Positions 15,540 to 23,907 of a stretch of 64,000 bases of DNA are shown here, piece after piece. How positions within the stretch are numbered: position 1 is the stretch's first letter; each line of letters begins with the position of its first letter. This DNA is from Streptomyces sp. NBC_00459 (GTDB taxonomy: Bacteria; Actinomycetota; Actinomycetes; Streptomycetales; Streptomycetaceae). The stretch is from NCBI RefSeq assembly GCF_036013955.1, contig NZ_CP107903.1, forward strand, positions 4,154,001 to 4,218,000. Direction: 5' to 3'. Below the pieces are notes generated by a model. The model saw only the letters and a list, made by a program, of their open reading frames with translations. It was not told the DNA's origin and made no database searches. The translations under genes were made by a program, and so were the position numbers.

Positions 15540-15587
15540 TGTCAACTTCGGGTTGACAGCATTCTTGCTGACAACCTACGGTTGACA
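15540..15587. promoter_or_regulatory. Twin operators and leaderless promoter of the HTH-ClpN gene
   Basis: TGTCAAC-TTCGG-GTTGACA (15540-15558) is a perfect 7-5-7 dyad. TGACAAC-CTACG-GTTGACA (15569-15587) is the same with one mismatch, 29 bases on. A promoter fits inside: -35 TTGACA (15553-15558), 18-base spacer, -10 TACGGT (15577-15582), then six bases to the ATG at 15589. Both promoter boxes lie in the dyads, so binding would block transcription. The message would be leaderless. Confidence 0.75.
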
Positions 15588-15588
15588 C

Positions 15589-16323
15589 ATGACGACCAAT
15601 CAGCCCGTCCGGGCCTCCGTACGTCTCGACGACCTCATCGAGGCCATCAAAAAAGTGCACACCGACGCCCTCGAACAGCTCCAGGACGCGGTGATCGCCG
15701 CTGATCACCTCGGCGAGGTGGCGGATCATCTGATCGGGCACTTCGTGGACCAGGCACGGCGTTCCGGTGCCTCCTGGACCGACATCGGCAGGAGCATGGG
15801 CGTCACCCGGCAGGCCGCGCAGAAGCGGTTCGTGCCGAAGGGCGAGTCGGACCTCGACCCGAGCCAGGGCTTCAGCCGCTTCACGCCACGGGCCAGGAAC
15901 GTGGTGGTCCTCTCCCAGGAAGGGGCCAAGGCCGCCGGCAACGACCAGATCCGCATCGAGCATCTGGTCCTCGGCCTCCTCGCCGACCCGGAGAGCCTCG
16001 GCGCGAAGGCGATCACCGCGCAGGGCGTCACCCTGGACAGCGTGCGCGAGGCCGCGACCGCCGGCCTCCCGCCACGCGGCGAGAACGACCCCGCCCTCAT
16101 CCCCTTCGACGCCAACGCGAAGAAGTCCCTCGAACTCACCTTCCGCGAGGCCCTGCGCCTGGGCCACAACTACGTCGGCACCGAGCACATCCTCCTCGCG
16201 CTGCTGGAGTTCGAGAACGGTGAGGGGGTGCTGTCCGGCCTCGGCCTCACCAAGCCGGCGACCGAGGAGTACGTCGTCGCGGCCCTCGCCAAGATCAAGG
16301 TGGAGTTCGGCGAGCAGAGCTGA
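15589..16323 (+). CDS. HTH-ClpN protein, Clp substrate-recognition repeats without ATPase
   Basis: A 244-residue protein. Residues 1-85 contain a probable helix-turn-helix (GASWTDIGRSMGVTRQAAQKRF). Residues 90-240 hold two Clp N repeats: FTPRARNVVVLSQEGAKAAGNDQIRIEHLVLGLL and a second ending GHNYVGTEHILLALLEFENG. Clp N repeats normally sit on ClpA/ClpC ATPases and bind substrates or adaptors; here there is no ATPase domain. The protein may be a regulator sensing Clp partners, with the dyads just upstream as its own site. Confidence 0.85.
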   Translation: MTTNQPVRASVRLDDLIEAIKKVHTDALEQLQDAVIAADHLGEVADHLIGHFVDQARRSGASWTDIGRSMGVTRQAAQKRFVPKGESDLDPSQGFSRFTPRARNVVVLSQEGAKAAGNDQIRIEHLVLGLLADPESLGAKAITAQGVTLDSVREAATAGLPPRGENDPALIPFDANAKKSLELTFREALRLGHNYVGTEHILLALLEFENGEGVLSGLGLTKPATEEYVVAALAKIKVEFGEQS

Positions 16324-16381
16324 AAATACTGGAAAGCGCAGGTCGGGGGCATTGTCAGACCCTCCTGCCACACTCGTGGAC

Positions 16382-18115
16382 ATGGCAGGCGTGGCGGAGA
16401 CGGCCGAGCGGTGGGCGCTCGCTCCGGCCGAGGACGGCGGCGTGGAGATCGCCCCCCTCGGTCCGGACGGGCTGCCCGCCGGGCCGGTGCGCCGGGAGGC
16501 GGATCTCGGCGCGGCCGTCCGTGACCGGCCGGAGGTCACGCGGTGGGTGTGGCGGTCCACCCCCGAGGTCTATCCGCGACTGCTCGGCGCGAGGGTGCGA
16601 GTCGAGCGGTGCTACGACATCGAGGACGCCGAGACGCTCCTGCTCGGCCACGAGGGGCGGCTCGGCGAACCCCGGTCCGCTGCGGCGGCCCTCGCCCGGC
16701 TGCGCGGCGGTCCCGTACCACCGGATCCGCCGCAGCGGTCCGCCGAACCGGGCGCGCAGTCGCCCCTCTTCGAACCGAGGCCGGTGCACGTACCGCTGGC
16801 GGATCTGCTGGAGGTGTACGCCGACCAGCAGCGGCGGCACGACGCGACCGCGCACCCGGACCGGATGCGGCTGCTGACGGCCGCCGAGTCGGCGGGGATG
16901 CTGGTGGCCGCCGAGATGAACAAGGCGGGACTGCCGTGGAGCGCGGACGTCCATCGCGCCCTGCTCCACGAACTGCTGGGCGAGCGGTACGCGGGCGGTG
17001 GTGAGCCCCGGCGGCTCGCCGAGCTGGCGGACGAGGTGTCGGCGGCGTTCGGACGCCGGGTGCGGCCCGATCTGGCCGCCGATGTCGTCAAGGCCTTCGC
17101 GCAGGCGGGGATCAAGGTGCGGTCCACGCGGAGATGGGAGATCGAGAGCATCGACCACCCGGCGGTGAAGCCCCTTGTCGAGTACAAGAAGCTGTACCGG
17201 ATCTGGGTCGCGCACGGCTGGTCCTGGCTCCAGGACTGGGTGCGGGACGGGCGGTTCAGGCCCGAGTTCCTCGCGGGCGGGACGGTCACCGGGCGCTGGG
17301 TCACCAACGGCGGGGGCGGCCTGCAGATCCCCAAGGTGATCCGGCGGGCGGTGGTCGCCGACCCGGGATGGCGGCTCGTCGTCGCCGACGCCGACCAGAT
17401 GGAGCCTCGGGTGCTGGCGGCCATCTCTCGTGATCCCGGGCTGATGGAGGTCGCGGGCCGCGAGACCGACCTCTACCAGTCCGTCTCCGAGCGCGCGTTC
17501 TCCGGCGACCGGGAGCAGGCCAAGCTCGCCGTGCTGGGCGCGGTGTACGGACAGACCTCCGGGGACGGCCTCAAGAACCTCGCCGCGCTCAGACGCCGGT
17601 TCCCGAAGGCGGTGGCGTATGTGGACGAGGCGGCGCGCGCGGGAGAGGAGGGGCGGCTCGTGCGGACCTGGCTGGGGCGTACGTGTCCCCCGGCCGTGCG
17701 GGCCAACGACGACTCGGTGGAGGAGGCGGGCATCCCGCTCCCGGAGGACGAGTCGGGCATCGCCCCTGCGGGAGGGGCGGGGGCAGGGGCGCAGGAGTGG
17801 GTGCCGGGGTACGCCTCCTCCAACTCCCGTGCCCGGGGCCGCTTCGCGCGCAACTTCGTCGTCCAGGGCAGCGCCGCCGACTGGACGCTGCTGCTGCTCG
17901 CCGCGTTGCGCCGGACCTGTGCGGGGATGGCCGCCGAGCTGGTCTTCTTCCAGCACGACGAGGTGATCGTGCACTGTCCGGAGGCGGAGGCCCAGACGGT
18001 CGTGGCGGCGATCCGGGAGGCGGCGGAACTGGCGGGGCGGCTGACGTTCGGCGAGACGCCGGTGCGGTTTCCGTTCAGCACGGCGGTGGTGGAGTGCTAT
18101 GCCGACGCCAAGTGA
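16382..18115 (+). CDS. Family A DNA polymerase (PolA-like, no visible 5' nuclease)
   Basis: A 577-residue protein like the actinobacterial entries named bifunctional 3'-5' exonuclease/DNA polymerase. The polymerase part covers about residues 190-577: motif A VVADADQMEPRVLA (DYSQIELR in Pol I), motif B around AKLAVLGAVYGQTSGDG and motif C FFQHDEVIVHC. Catalytic aspartates are present in A and C. The first 180 residues are poorly conserved and I cannot confirm active exonuclease residues. No 5' nuclease domain exists. It is presumably a repair polymerase. ATG at 16382. Confidence 0.85.
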   Translation: MAGVAETAERWALAPAEDGGVEIAPLGPDGLPAGPVRREADLGAAVRDRPEVTRWVWRSTPEVYPRLLGARVRVERCYDIEDAETLLLGHEGRLGEPRSAAAALARLRGGPVPPDPPQRSAEPGAQSPLFEPRPVHVPLADLLEVYADQQRRHDATAHPDRMRLLTAAESAGMLVAAEMNKAGLPWSADVHRALLHELLGERYAGGGEPRRLAELADEVSAAFGRRVRPDLAADVVKAFAQAGIKVRSTRRWEIESIDHPAVKPLVEYKKLYRIWVAHGWSWLQDWVRDGRFRPEFLAGGTVTGRWVTNGGGGLQIPKVIRRAVVADPGWRLVVADADQMEPRVLAAISRDPGLMEVAGRETDLYQSVSERAFSGDREQAKLAVLGAVYGQTSGDGLKNLAALRRRFPKAVAYVDEAARAGEEGRLVRTWLGRTCPPAVRANDDSVEEAGIPLPEDESGIAPAGGAGAGAQEWVPGYASSNSRARGRFARNFVVQGSAADWTLLLLAALRRTCAGMAAELVFFQHDEVIVHCPEAEAQTVVAAIREAAELAGRLTFGETPVRFPFSTAVVECYADAK

Positions 18116-18121
18116 CGCGCG

Positions 18122-21031
18122 TCAACCCCGGCCGGCCGTCGGATCTCCGCCTGCCGCCTCGGCCGCGGCCAGTTCACGGGCGTAGTCCCTGATCAGCTCG
18201 TGGGGTGCGTAGTGGCCGTACGCGGTCTCCGCCAGGAGGGCTACGTCGACGAGGCGGTTCAGGGCTGCCCCGGCGCGGCGTTCGTCGGTCCCGGTGAGAC
18301 GGGCGAGGAGCGGGGCGTCGTAACCGGGGAGGTCCAGGGTGCCGATGCGGCGCAGGGCGAGAGCCGCGTCGCGGTCGGTCTCGTGGACGGAGGTGTGCAG
18401 CGCGTCGTGGGCGCCGGCCAGGGAGCGGCGGACGCTCAGGTCGTCGTACTCCAGAAGCGGCAACCTGCTGTCGGCGGCGGCCAGTTGAACGGCGAGCACG
18501 TCCGGAGCGAGGGCCCGGCGGGCGGCGAGGCGGGCGGCGACGACGCGCAGGGCGAGCGGGAGGCGGCCGGTGAGTTCGACGAGGGGGTGGGCCGCGTCGA
18601 GGTCGTCCCGCCCGGACGCCGCACGCAGCAGCTCGGCGCTCTCCCCGCCGGTCAGAGGGGCGAGGGGGAAGCGGCGGGCGCCGTCGAGAGCGGTCAGCGG
18701 GGACCGGCTGGTGACGATCACGGCACAGCCCGGGCCCGCGGGAAGCAACGGCCGTATCTGCGCGGCACCTTGGGCGTCGTCCAGGACCAGCAGCGTGCGG
18801 GTCGGCGCGAGGAGTGAACGCAGTAACGCGGCTGCCGCGTCCGGGTGTTCGGGGATGCGGAGCGGATCGGCGCCGAGGTCGCGCAGCAGGGTGGTGAGGG
18901 CGTGGGCGGGGGTGAGCGGGGGCGCGGCGGAGGTGCGGCCGTGCAGGTCGACGTACAGCTGACCGTCCGGGAAGCGGCTCCGGAGCGCGTGGGCGACGTG
19001 CAGCGCCAGGGCACTCTTGCCCACTCCGGGCATGCCGTGGATCACGGCGACGGGGGCGGCAGCCGTGTCCTCGGGCCCGGGGTACGGCTTTGGGGCCAGC
19101 GTCCGGCGCAGATCGTCGGCGACGGAGGTGCGGCCGGTGAAGTGGGCAGGGGGTGGGGGCAGTTGGGCGGGCCGGGGGACGGGAGGCGGGGCGGATGCCC
19201 GCGCGGATCGCGGTACCGGCTCGGGGCGCGACGAGGCCGAGGCGGGGCGTGGCGCAGACTCGGGGCGCGGCGTCGACTGGGGCCTTGGTGAGGCCGAGGC
19301 GGGGCGCGACGTCGGCCCGGGTCGGAGTACCGGCTCGGGTCGCGACGAGGTCGACCCGGGTCGCGGCGTCGGCTCGGATTGCGGCACCGGCTCGGGTCGT
19401 GCCGAGGCGGACCCAGGTCGCGGGGCTGACGCGGGCCACGGCGATGCCGAAGCCGATCGCGGCGTCGGCTCGGGTCGCGACGAGGCCGAGGCGTGGCGTG
19501 GCGCAGACTCGGTGCGCGGCGCAGACTCGGGCCTTGGTGAGGCCGAGGCAGGGCGCAACGTCGGCCCAGGTCGGAGTACCGGCTCGGGTCGTGCCGAGGC
19601 GGACCCAGGTCGCGGCGTCGGCTCGGGTCGCTGTGTGGGAGTGGGGCGCGATGATGCCGACGCGGCTCGTGGTGTGAAGGGGGAAGCCGGTCGCGGGGCC
19701 GAGCCCGAGGTCGGTTGCGCGGGGACGTAGGGAACAGCCAGGCCGGTGGTCGTCGCAAGGTCGGCGGGCATCGCGAAGCCGCCCGGAACATCCGGATCAC
19801 CCGAGGTCCCCGAAGTCCCCGAAGTTCCCGAAGTTCCCGAGGTTCCCGGACCCCTTCGGCGTCCCAGCCTCTCTGGGTCTCCCCACTCCTCCGGGGCTGC
19901 CGCACCCGCCGAGGTCCCGGGTCCTGCCAAGCTCTCTCGGTCCCTCTGGTCCGCCGGGCCTGCCGGAGCTCCCGGCCGCTCTCGGCCCGCCGGACGTGCC
20001 GAGGACCCCGAACCTCCCGAACCCGCCTGGTCCGCCAGAGGTCCCGGCCGCTCCCGGCCTGCCTGGCCTGCCTGGCTTGCCCGGCCTGCCCGGCCTGCCA
20101 CAGTCCCCTGGGCTGCCGGGCCACCTGACGACTCCCTGGCTGCCAGGCCCGCCCGGCCTCCCGGACCTGCCGAGCCTCCCCGGTTCGCCGAGTCCGCGGA
20201 GGCCCTCAGGTCGGCCACGTCCGGCAGGTCTGGCAGGTCGGGGGCATTCGTCGGGCCCGCCGGCAGCCTCAGTACCTCCACATGGGCCGCCCGTACCGCC
20301 GCCCCCGGTTCCACGCCCAGTTCGTCGAGGAGGCGGTTGCGCAGATCGCGGTGGACGGCGAGGGATTCGGCTCGGCGGCCGGTGCGGTGGAGGGTGAGCA
20401 TCAGTTGGCGGTGGTAGGACTCGCGCAGCGGGTGTTCGGCCGTCAGGGCCGTCAACTCCGGGACCAGGGAGGGGAGACCGGGGCCGCCGACGTACAACTC
20501 GGCGTCGTAGCGCCACTCCAGCAGGAGCAGGTGGGCCTCCGTCAGGCGCTGGGTGAACGCGTATCCGACGGTCTCGGGCGGGAGGCCGGTCAGCGGGGCG
20601 CCGCGCCACAGGGCGAGGGCGGACGCGCTCTCACCGAGGACGCGCTGCCAGTCCTGGTTGGCGTGGGCGGCCCGCGCCCGTTCGACGTGCGCCTGGAAGA
20701 CGTGCACGTCCAACTCGCCCGGGCCGACCCGTAGGAGATACCCGGGCGTCACGGCGCGCAGCCGTCCCGGATCGTCCAGGAGCCGACGCAGCCGGGCCAC
20801 ATGGTTGTGCAGCGAGGCCTGCGCGGAGGCCGGCGGCGCCCCGCCCCACAGCGCGTCCTTGAGCGTCTCGACCGGGACGACCCGGCCGGGTTCGAGGAGC
20901 AGGGCGGCGAGCAGCGTCCGTACCTTGATGCTGCCGATCGGCTGGATTCCGTCCTCGGTAAGGGCGTTGGGGGCGTCGCCGTCGTACAGAACGGGCGCGC
21001 CCAGCAGTCCGAACCGCAGACCGCACCGCAT
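18122..21031 (-). CDS. AfsR-like SARP regulator with NB-ARC domain and long repetitive linker
   Basis: A 969-residue regulator. Residues 1-95 are the SARP winged helix (RFGLLGAPVLYDGD ... RTLLAALLLEPGRVVPVETLKDALWG), 96-255 the bacterial transcriptional activation domain. About 365 residues of low-complexity Gly/Ser/Pro/Arg linker follow. The NB-ARC ATPase starts near 660 with P-loop IHGMPGVGKSALAL and VLDDAQGAAQIRPLL. The protein ends shortly after it, without the TPR tail of AfsR. SARPs activate antibiotic clusters. ATG at 21031; a GTG 26 codons upstream has no ribosome binding site. It converges on the polymerase gene with a six-base gap. Confidence 0.9.
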   Translation of the reverse strand: MRCGLRFGLLGAPVLYDGDAPNALTEDGIQPIGSIKVRTLLAALLLEPGRVVPVETLKDALWGGAPPASAQASLHNHVARLRRLLDDPGRLRAVTPGYLLRVGPGELDVHVFQAHVERARAAHANQDWQRVLGESASALALWRGAPLTGLPPETVGYAFTQRLTEAHLLLLEWRYDAELYVGGPGLPSLVPELTALTAEHPLRESYHRQLMLTLHRTGRRAESLAVHRDLRNRLLDELGVEPGAAVRAAHVEVLRLPAGPTNAPDLPDLPDVADLRASADSANRGGSAGPGGRAGLAARESSGGPAAQGTVAGRAGRASQAGQAGRERPGPLADQAGSGGSGSSARPAGRERPGAPAGPADQRDRESLAGPGTSAGAAAPEEWGDPERLGRRRGPGTSGTSGTSGTSGTSGDPDVPGGFAMPADLATTTGLAVPYVPAQPTSGSAPRPASPFTPRAASASSRPTPTQRPEPTPRPGSASARPEPVLRPGPTLRPASASPRPESAPRTESAPRHASASSRPEPTPRSASASPWPASAPRPGSASARPEPVPQSEPTPRPGSTSSRPEPVLRPGPTSRPASASPRPQSTPRPESAPRPASASSRPEPVPRSARASAPPPVPRPAQLPPPPAHFTGRTSVADDLRRTLAPKPYPGPEDTAAAPVAVIHGMPGVGKSALALHVAHALRSRFPDGQLYVDLHGRTSAAPPLTPAHALTTLLRDLGADPLRIPEHPDAAAALLRSLLAPTRTLLVLDDAQGAAQIRPLLPAGPGCAVIVTSRSPLTALDGARRFPLAPLTGGESAELLRAASGRDDLDAAHPLVELTGRLPLALRVVAARLAARRALAPDVLAVQLAAADSRLPLLEYDDLSVRRSLAGAHDALHTSVHETDRDAALALRRIGTLDLPGYDAPLLARLTGTDERRAGAALNRLVDVALLAETAYGHYAPHELIRDYARELAAAEAAGGDPTAGRG
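19228..19640 (-). repeat. 249-base repeat inside the SARP linker
   Basis: The segment from 19228 repeats from 19477 with an exact offset of 249 bases (83 codons) and scattered differences. For example, the word GTCGGCCC followed by GGTCGGAGTACC occurs near 19311 and 19560. Smaller repeats lie further on: five copies of a Gly-Thr-Ser codon triplet near 19800-19850 and Gly-rich 9-base units near 20040-20105. All stay in frame. Confidence 0.75.
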
Positions 21032-21192
21032 GTTCTCGCCCCACTGCCTTCTCGTCCACCTACCGGACTCCCATGTTAGCGATCTGTTGGTGTGGCCTGA
21101 TGTGATCACCTCAACGGAGCCGGTCCGAGGGCGCGCGCGTATGACGCGCAGCTCGGGGGAGTGTCGCCGTCGCGGCCGGGTCCGGGTACGCG

Positions 21193-21232
21193 CGAGGGCC
21201 CAGGTCGCCAGAGGTGACGACCAGGGCCCTCG
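21193..21232 (-). terminator. Terminator of the glycosyltransferase gene
   Basis: CGAGGGCCC and GGGCCCTCG form a nine-base perfect stem around a 22-base loop that has its own small hairpin. It lies 68 bases past the glycosyltransferase stop on the minus strand, upstream of the SARP gene. Confidence 0.65.
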
Positions 21233-21299
21233 TATCGCGTTCAGCGTGTCGTGTTCAGCGTTTCTCAGACCTTTTTTCGCAGGTCACAGGGCCACAAGG

Positions 21300-22187
21300 T
21301 CACAGTACGGGTGGGCGGCCCAGTCGGGTCAGTGTCCACACCGTTCGCCACCGCATCGGGCGGCGTTCGCCGGCCGGCTCGCGCAGGCCCTCCACGAAAC
21401 CGCCGAACCAGGCCTTCAGCTCGCGCGTGGAGCCGCCGCGCAGGACGGTGATGGCGATCCAGACGCCCAGGTGCACCGGGATCAGCGGCAGCGGCAGCCG
21501 ACGGCGGACCAGCCAGACCCGGTTGCGGGCGGTGACCCGGTGGTAGATGGCGTGCCGGGCGGGCGAGGTGCTGGGGTGGCGCAGCAGGAGACGCGGTTCG
21601 TAGAGGATCTTCCAGCCCGCGTCGACGGCACGCCAGGCGAGGTCGGTCTCCTCGTGGGCGAAGAAGAAGGCGGCGGGCCAGTCTCCGGTCTCGTCGAGCA
21701 TCGCCATGCGCAGGGCGTGGCCGCCGCCGAGGAACTGGGTGACGTAGCCGCCGAGCATCGGGTCGCCCGCGCCGGGCCGGGGGACGTGCCGGCGTTGGGT
21801 GACGCCGTTCTCGTCGGCGATCCGGAAGCCGACGATGCCGAGCCGGGGGTCGGCGGCGTACAAGTCCCGTACGCGGGTGAGCACATCGGGGTCGATGAGC
21901 AGGCCGTCGTCGTCGAGGTCGACCACGACGTCGATGTCGCCGAACTCCCGCAGCCGGGCCAGGGCCACATTGCGGCCGCCCGGGCAGCCGAGGTTCTCGT
22001 CGACCTCGATGGTCGTCACCTCGCCGGAGAGGCCGGGGAGTTCGGGCAGTGGACAGCCGTTGCCGACGAGCACGATGCGGTCGGGGGCGAGGTCCTGCTT
22101 GGCGATCGACTCCAGCAGCGCGTTCAGCGCGGCGGGCCGGTTTCCCATGGTCACCACGGCCACCGCGATACGCGGCTCCACCGTCAT
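21300..22187 (-). CDS. Family 2 glycosyltransferase
   Basis: A 295-residue GT-A fold glycosyltransferase, transferring a sugar from a nucleotide donor to an unknown acceptor. It shows the N-terminal IAVAVVTMGNRPAALNALLESI, the ENLGCPGGRNVALAR block typical of rhamnosyl-type GT2 enzymes, the metal-binding DLDDDGLL (DxD) and AHEETDLAWRAVDAGW. A short hydrophobic stretch (LIPVHLGVWIAITVL) near the end may touch the membrane. ATG at 22187 preceded by GGTGGGTGG. Confidence 0.87.
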   Translation of the reverse strand: MTVEPRIAVAVVTMGNRPAALNALLESIAKQDLAPDRIVLVGNGCPLPELPGLSGEVTTIEVDENLGCPGGRNVALARLREFGDIDVVVDLDDDGLLIDPDVLTRVRDLYAADPRLGIVGFRIADENGVTQRRHVPRPGAGDPMLGGYVTQFLGGGHALRMAMLDETGDWPAAFFFAHEETDLAWRAVDAGWKILYEPRLLLRHPSTSPARHAIYHRVTARNRVWLVRRRLPLPLIPVHLGVWIAITVLRGGSTRELKAWFGGFVEGLREPAGERRPMRWRTVWTLTRLGRPPVL

Positions 22188-22306
22188 GCCACCCACCAGA
22201 CCCACCTCGTTCCGGCCGCCGACGTACACCATCGCGGTCGGATGCTATCTGTTTACAGTAAGGATGTATTAAGTACGCATTGAGTACGTCTCTTCTGCAT
22301 AACACC

Positions 22307-23656
22307 CTACGGCTTTCCGTCGGCGCCGGGCCCCAGCCAGGTCCGCAGCGCCCACCACCAGTGCAGGGTGCCGGGCGGCCCGGACGATGCGCTGCCCGGC
22401 AGATCGTCCGTCAGGGACTCGCCGGTGAGCTGCTGAAGGCGGGCGAGGCGGTAGCGGACGGTGTTGGGGTGGGTGAACAGGGTGGCCGCGGTACGGTCGA
22501 GACGGCGGCCGTGATCGAGGAACGCCAGTGCGGTGACCGCGATCTGACGGTGGAAATCGTCCCCGGGGTCGAGGTTCGCCAGGAGGCGGGCGCTGAGCCA
22601 GGCGCCCAGGAGCGGCTGGTCGGCGAGGGCGATCTCGGCGGCCAGTTCGGTGAGTTCGTACACACCGTGGCGCCCGTACGGTCCCGCTCCCGGGGCCTGT
22701 GCCGCTGTCGCTCCTCCGTCGAGGTCCAGGGCGCGGACGCAGAGGGCGTACGCGGCCCGGAGGTCGTCCAGGGGCACGGCTGGTGAGACCACGACGAGCG
22801 CGCCGCCCCCTTCCTCCTCCCACTCCCCCTCCCTCTCCTCTTCTCCGTCCTCGATCGTCTCGCCCACCGGCAGTCGCGGATACAGGCCCACCAGTCGTCC
22901 GTCGAGCATGCCGAAGAGGCAGCCGCGCAGGGCGGCGAGGCGGTGGGCCAGCCGCCGGGTGCGGGCCGGGTCGCCGCCCGGGTCGGCGACCAGAAGATGG
23001 CGTACGGCGTCGTGGCGCAGCCCGGCACGCGCCAACTCCTCGGCGGCGGGCGCCGGTTCACCCTCTACGAGGAGCCGGTGCAGCAGTCGCGCCCGGGTCT
23101 CGCCCAGCGCGCGCGGCGTGTCCCACTCGGCCGTGCGGTACCCGTGGACGACATGCCGTTGCAGGGTGTCGCCGTACTCCTTGAGCCGCAGGACGACGGT
23201 GAGCAGCGCGGCGTCGGGCACCCCGGCCGCACGGCAGCGGTCGACGGTGATCTCGACGGTGCGGGTGAGGGCCGCCTGTACTCCGCGCAGTACGGCGGTC
23301 ATCGGCACGCCCTGGCCGGCCCGGTCGGCGCCGAGCAGCAGAGCGGCGGCGAAGTCCTGGGTATCGGCGCCCTGTTCGTCGTCGTCCCTGTCACCGGGGT
23401 CGCGCTCACCAGGGTCGCCCAGCCAGGCGCCGGCCGCGTTGATCATCGCGGTGACGTGCCAGTGGGTTTCCGCCTCGGCGAGCCGGGCCACCTCGGGAGA
23501 GTGCTTACGGGCCGCGTGCACGAGTTCGCCCTGGACGTCCTTGTCGGCGGCCATGGCGCGCAGCACCTCGGCGACGGTCTCGCGCTCGGACTGCTCGGAC
23601 CACTCGGACCGCTCGGGCCGTCCGGTGGGGTCGTTGACGTCGGTGAGGACCGTCAT
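22307..23656 (-). CDS. PucR/CdaR-type transcriptional regulator
   Basis: A 449-residue regulator. The C-terminal helix-turn-helix of the PucR family is clear near residues 370-420: FLDHGRRLDRTAATLFTHPNTVRYRLARLQQLTG. A GGDEF-like CdaR region precedes it, with an acidic insert (EDGEEEREGEWEEEGGG) near residue 290. The N-terminal 120 residues resemble the RsbT co-antagonist-like sensor region often seen here. It is divergent from the flavoprotein gene and may control it. ATG with GGGAG upstream. Confidence 0.85.
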   Translation of the reverse strand: MTVLTDVNDPTGRPERSEWSEQSERETVAEVLRAMAADKDVQGELVHAARKHSPEVARLAEAETHWHVTAMINAAGAWLGDPGERDPGDRDDDEQGADTQDFAAALLLGADRAGQGVPMTAVLRGVQAALTRTVEITVDRCRAAGVPDAALLTVVLRLKEYGDTLQRHVVHGYRTAEWDTPRALGETRARLLHRLLVEGEPAPAAEELARAGLRHDAVRHLLVADPGGDPARTRRLAHRLAALRGCLFGMLDGRLVGLYPRLPVGETIEDGEEEREGEWEEEGGGALVVVSPAVPLDDLRAAYALCVRALDLDGGATAAQAPGAGPYGRHGVYELTELAAEIALADQPLLGAWLSARLLANLDPGDDFHRQIAVTALAFLDHGRRLDRTAATLFTHPNTVRYRLARLQQLTGESLTDDLPGSASSGPPGTLHWWWALRTWLGPGADGKP

Positions 23657-23907
23657 GGGGCTCTCCCTTCCACGTCGGCACGGTGTCGCCGGGGCACAAC
23701 GGAGGGTCGCATGCGTTGGCTCCCGGCTACTACCGAACAGTCGTACCGACCTGATTCCCTGAGCGCTACCGACGGTAACCCCAGGCTCGCCACAAACACG
23801 CCCTTCTCACGGCCGCCCCACACGCCCGTGCACGCGCATCTGGTCCCGCATCGGTGTCTGCACCCGCACCCCGCACCCGCCGTACGTCTCTCCCGGAAGG
23901 CACCCCC

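Noticed and set aside
19795..19860. Short tandem repeats as a possible CRISPR
   Set aside because: The units are nine bases with no spacers and lie in frame inside the SARP linker.
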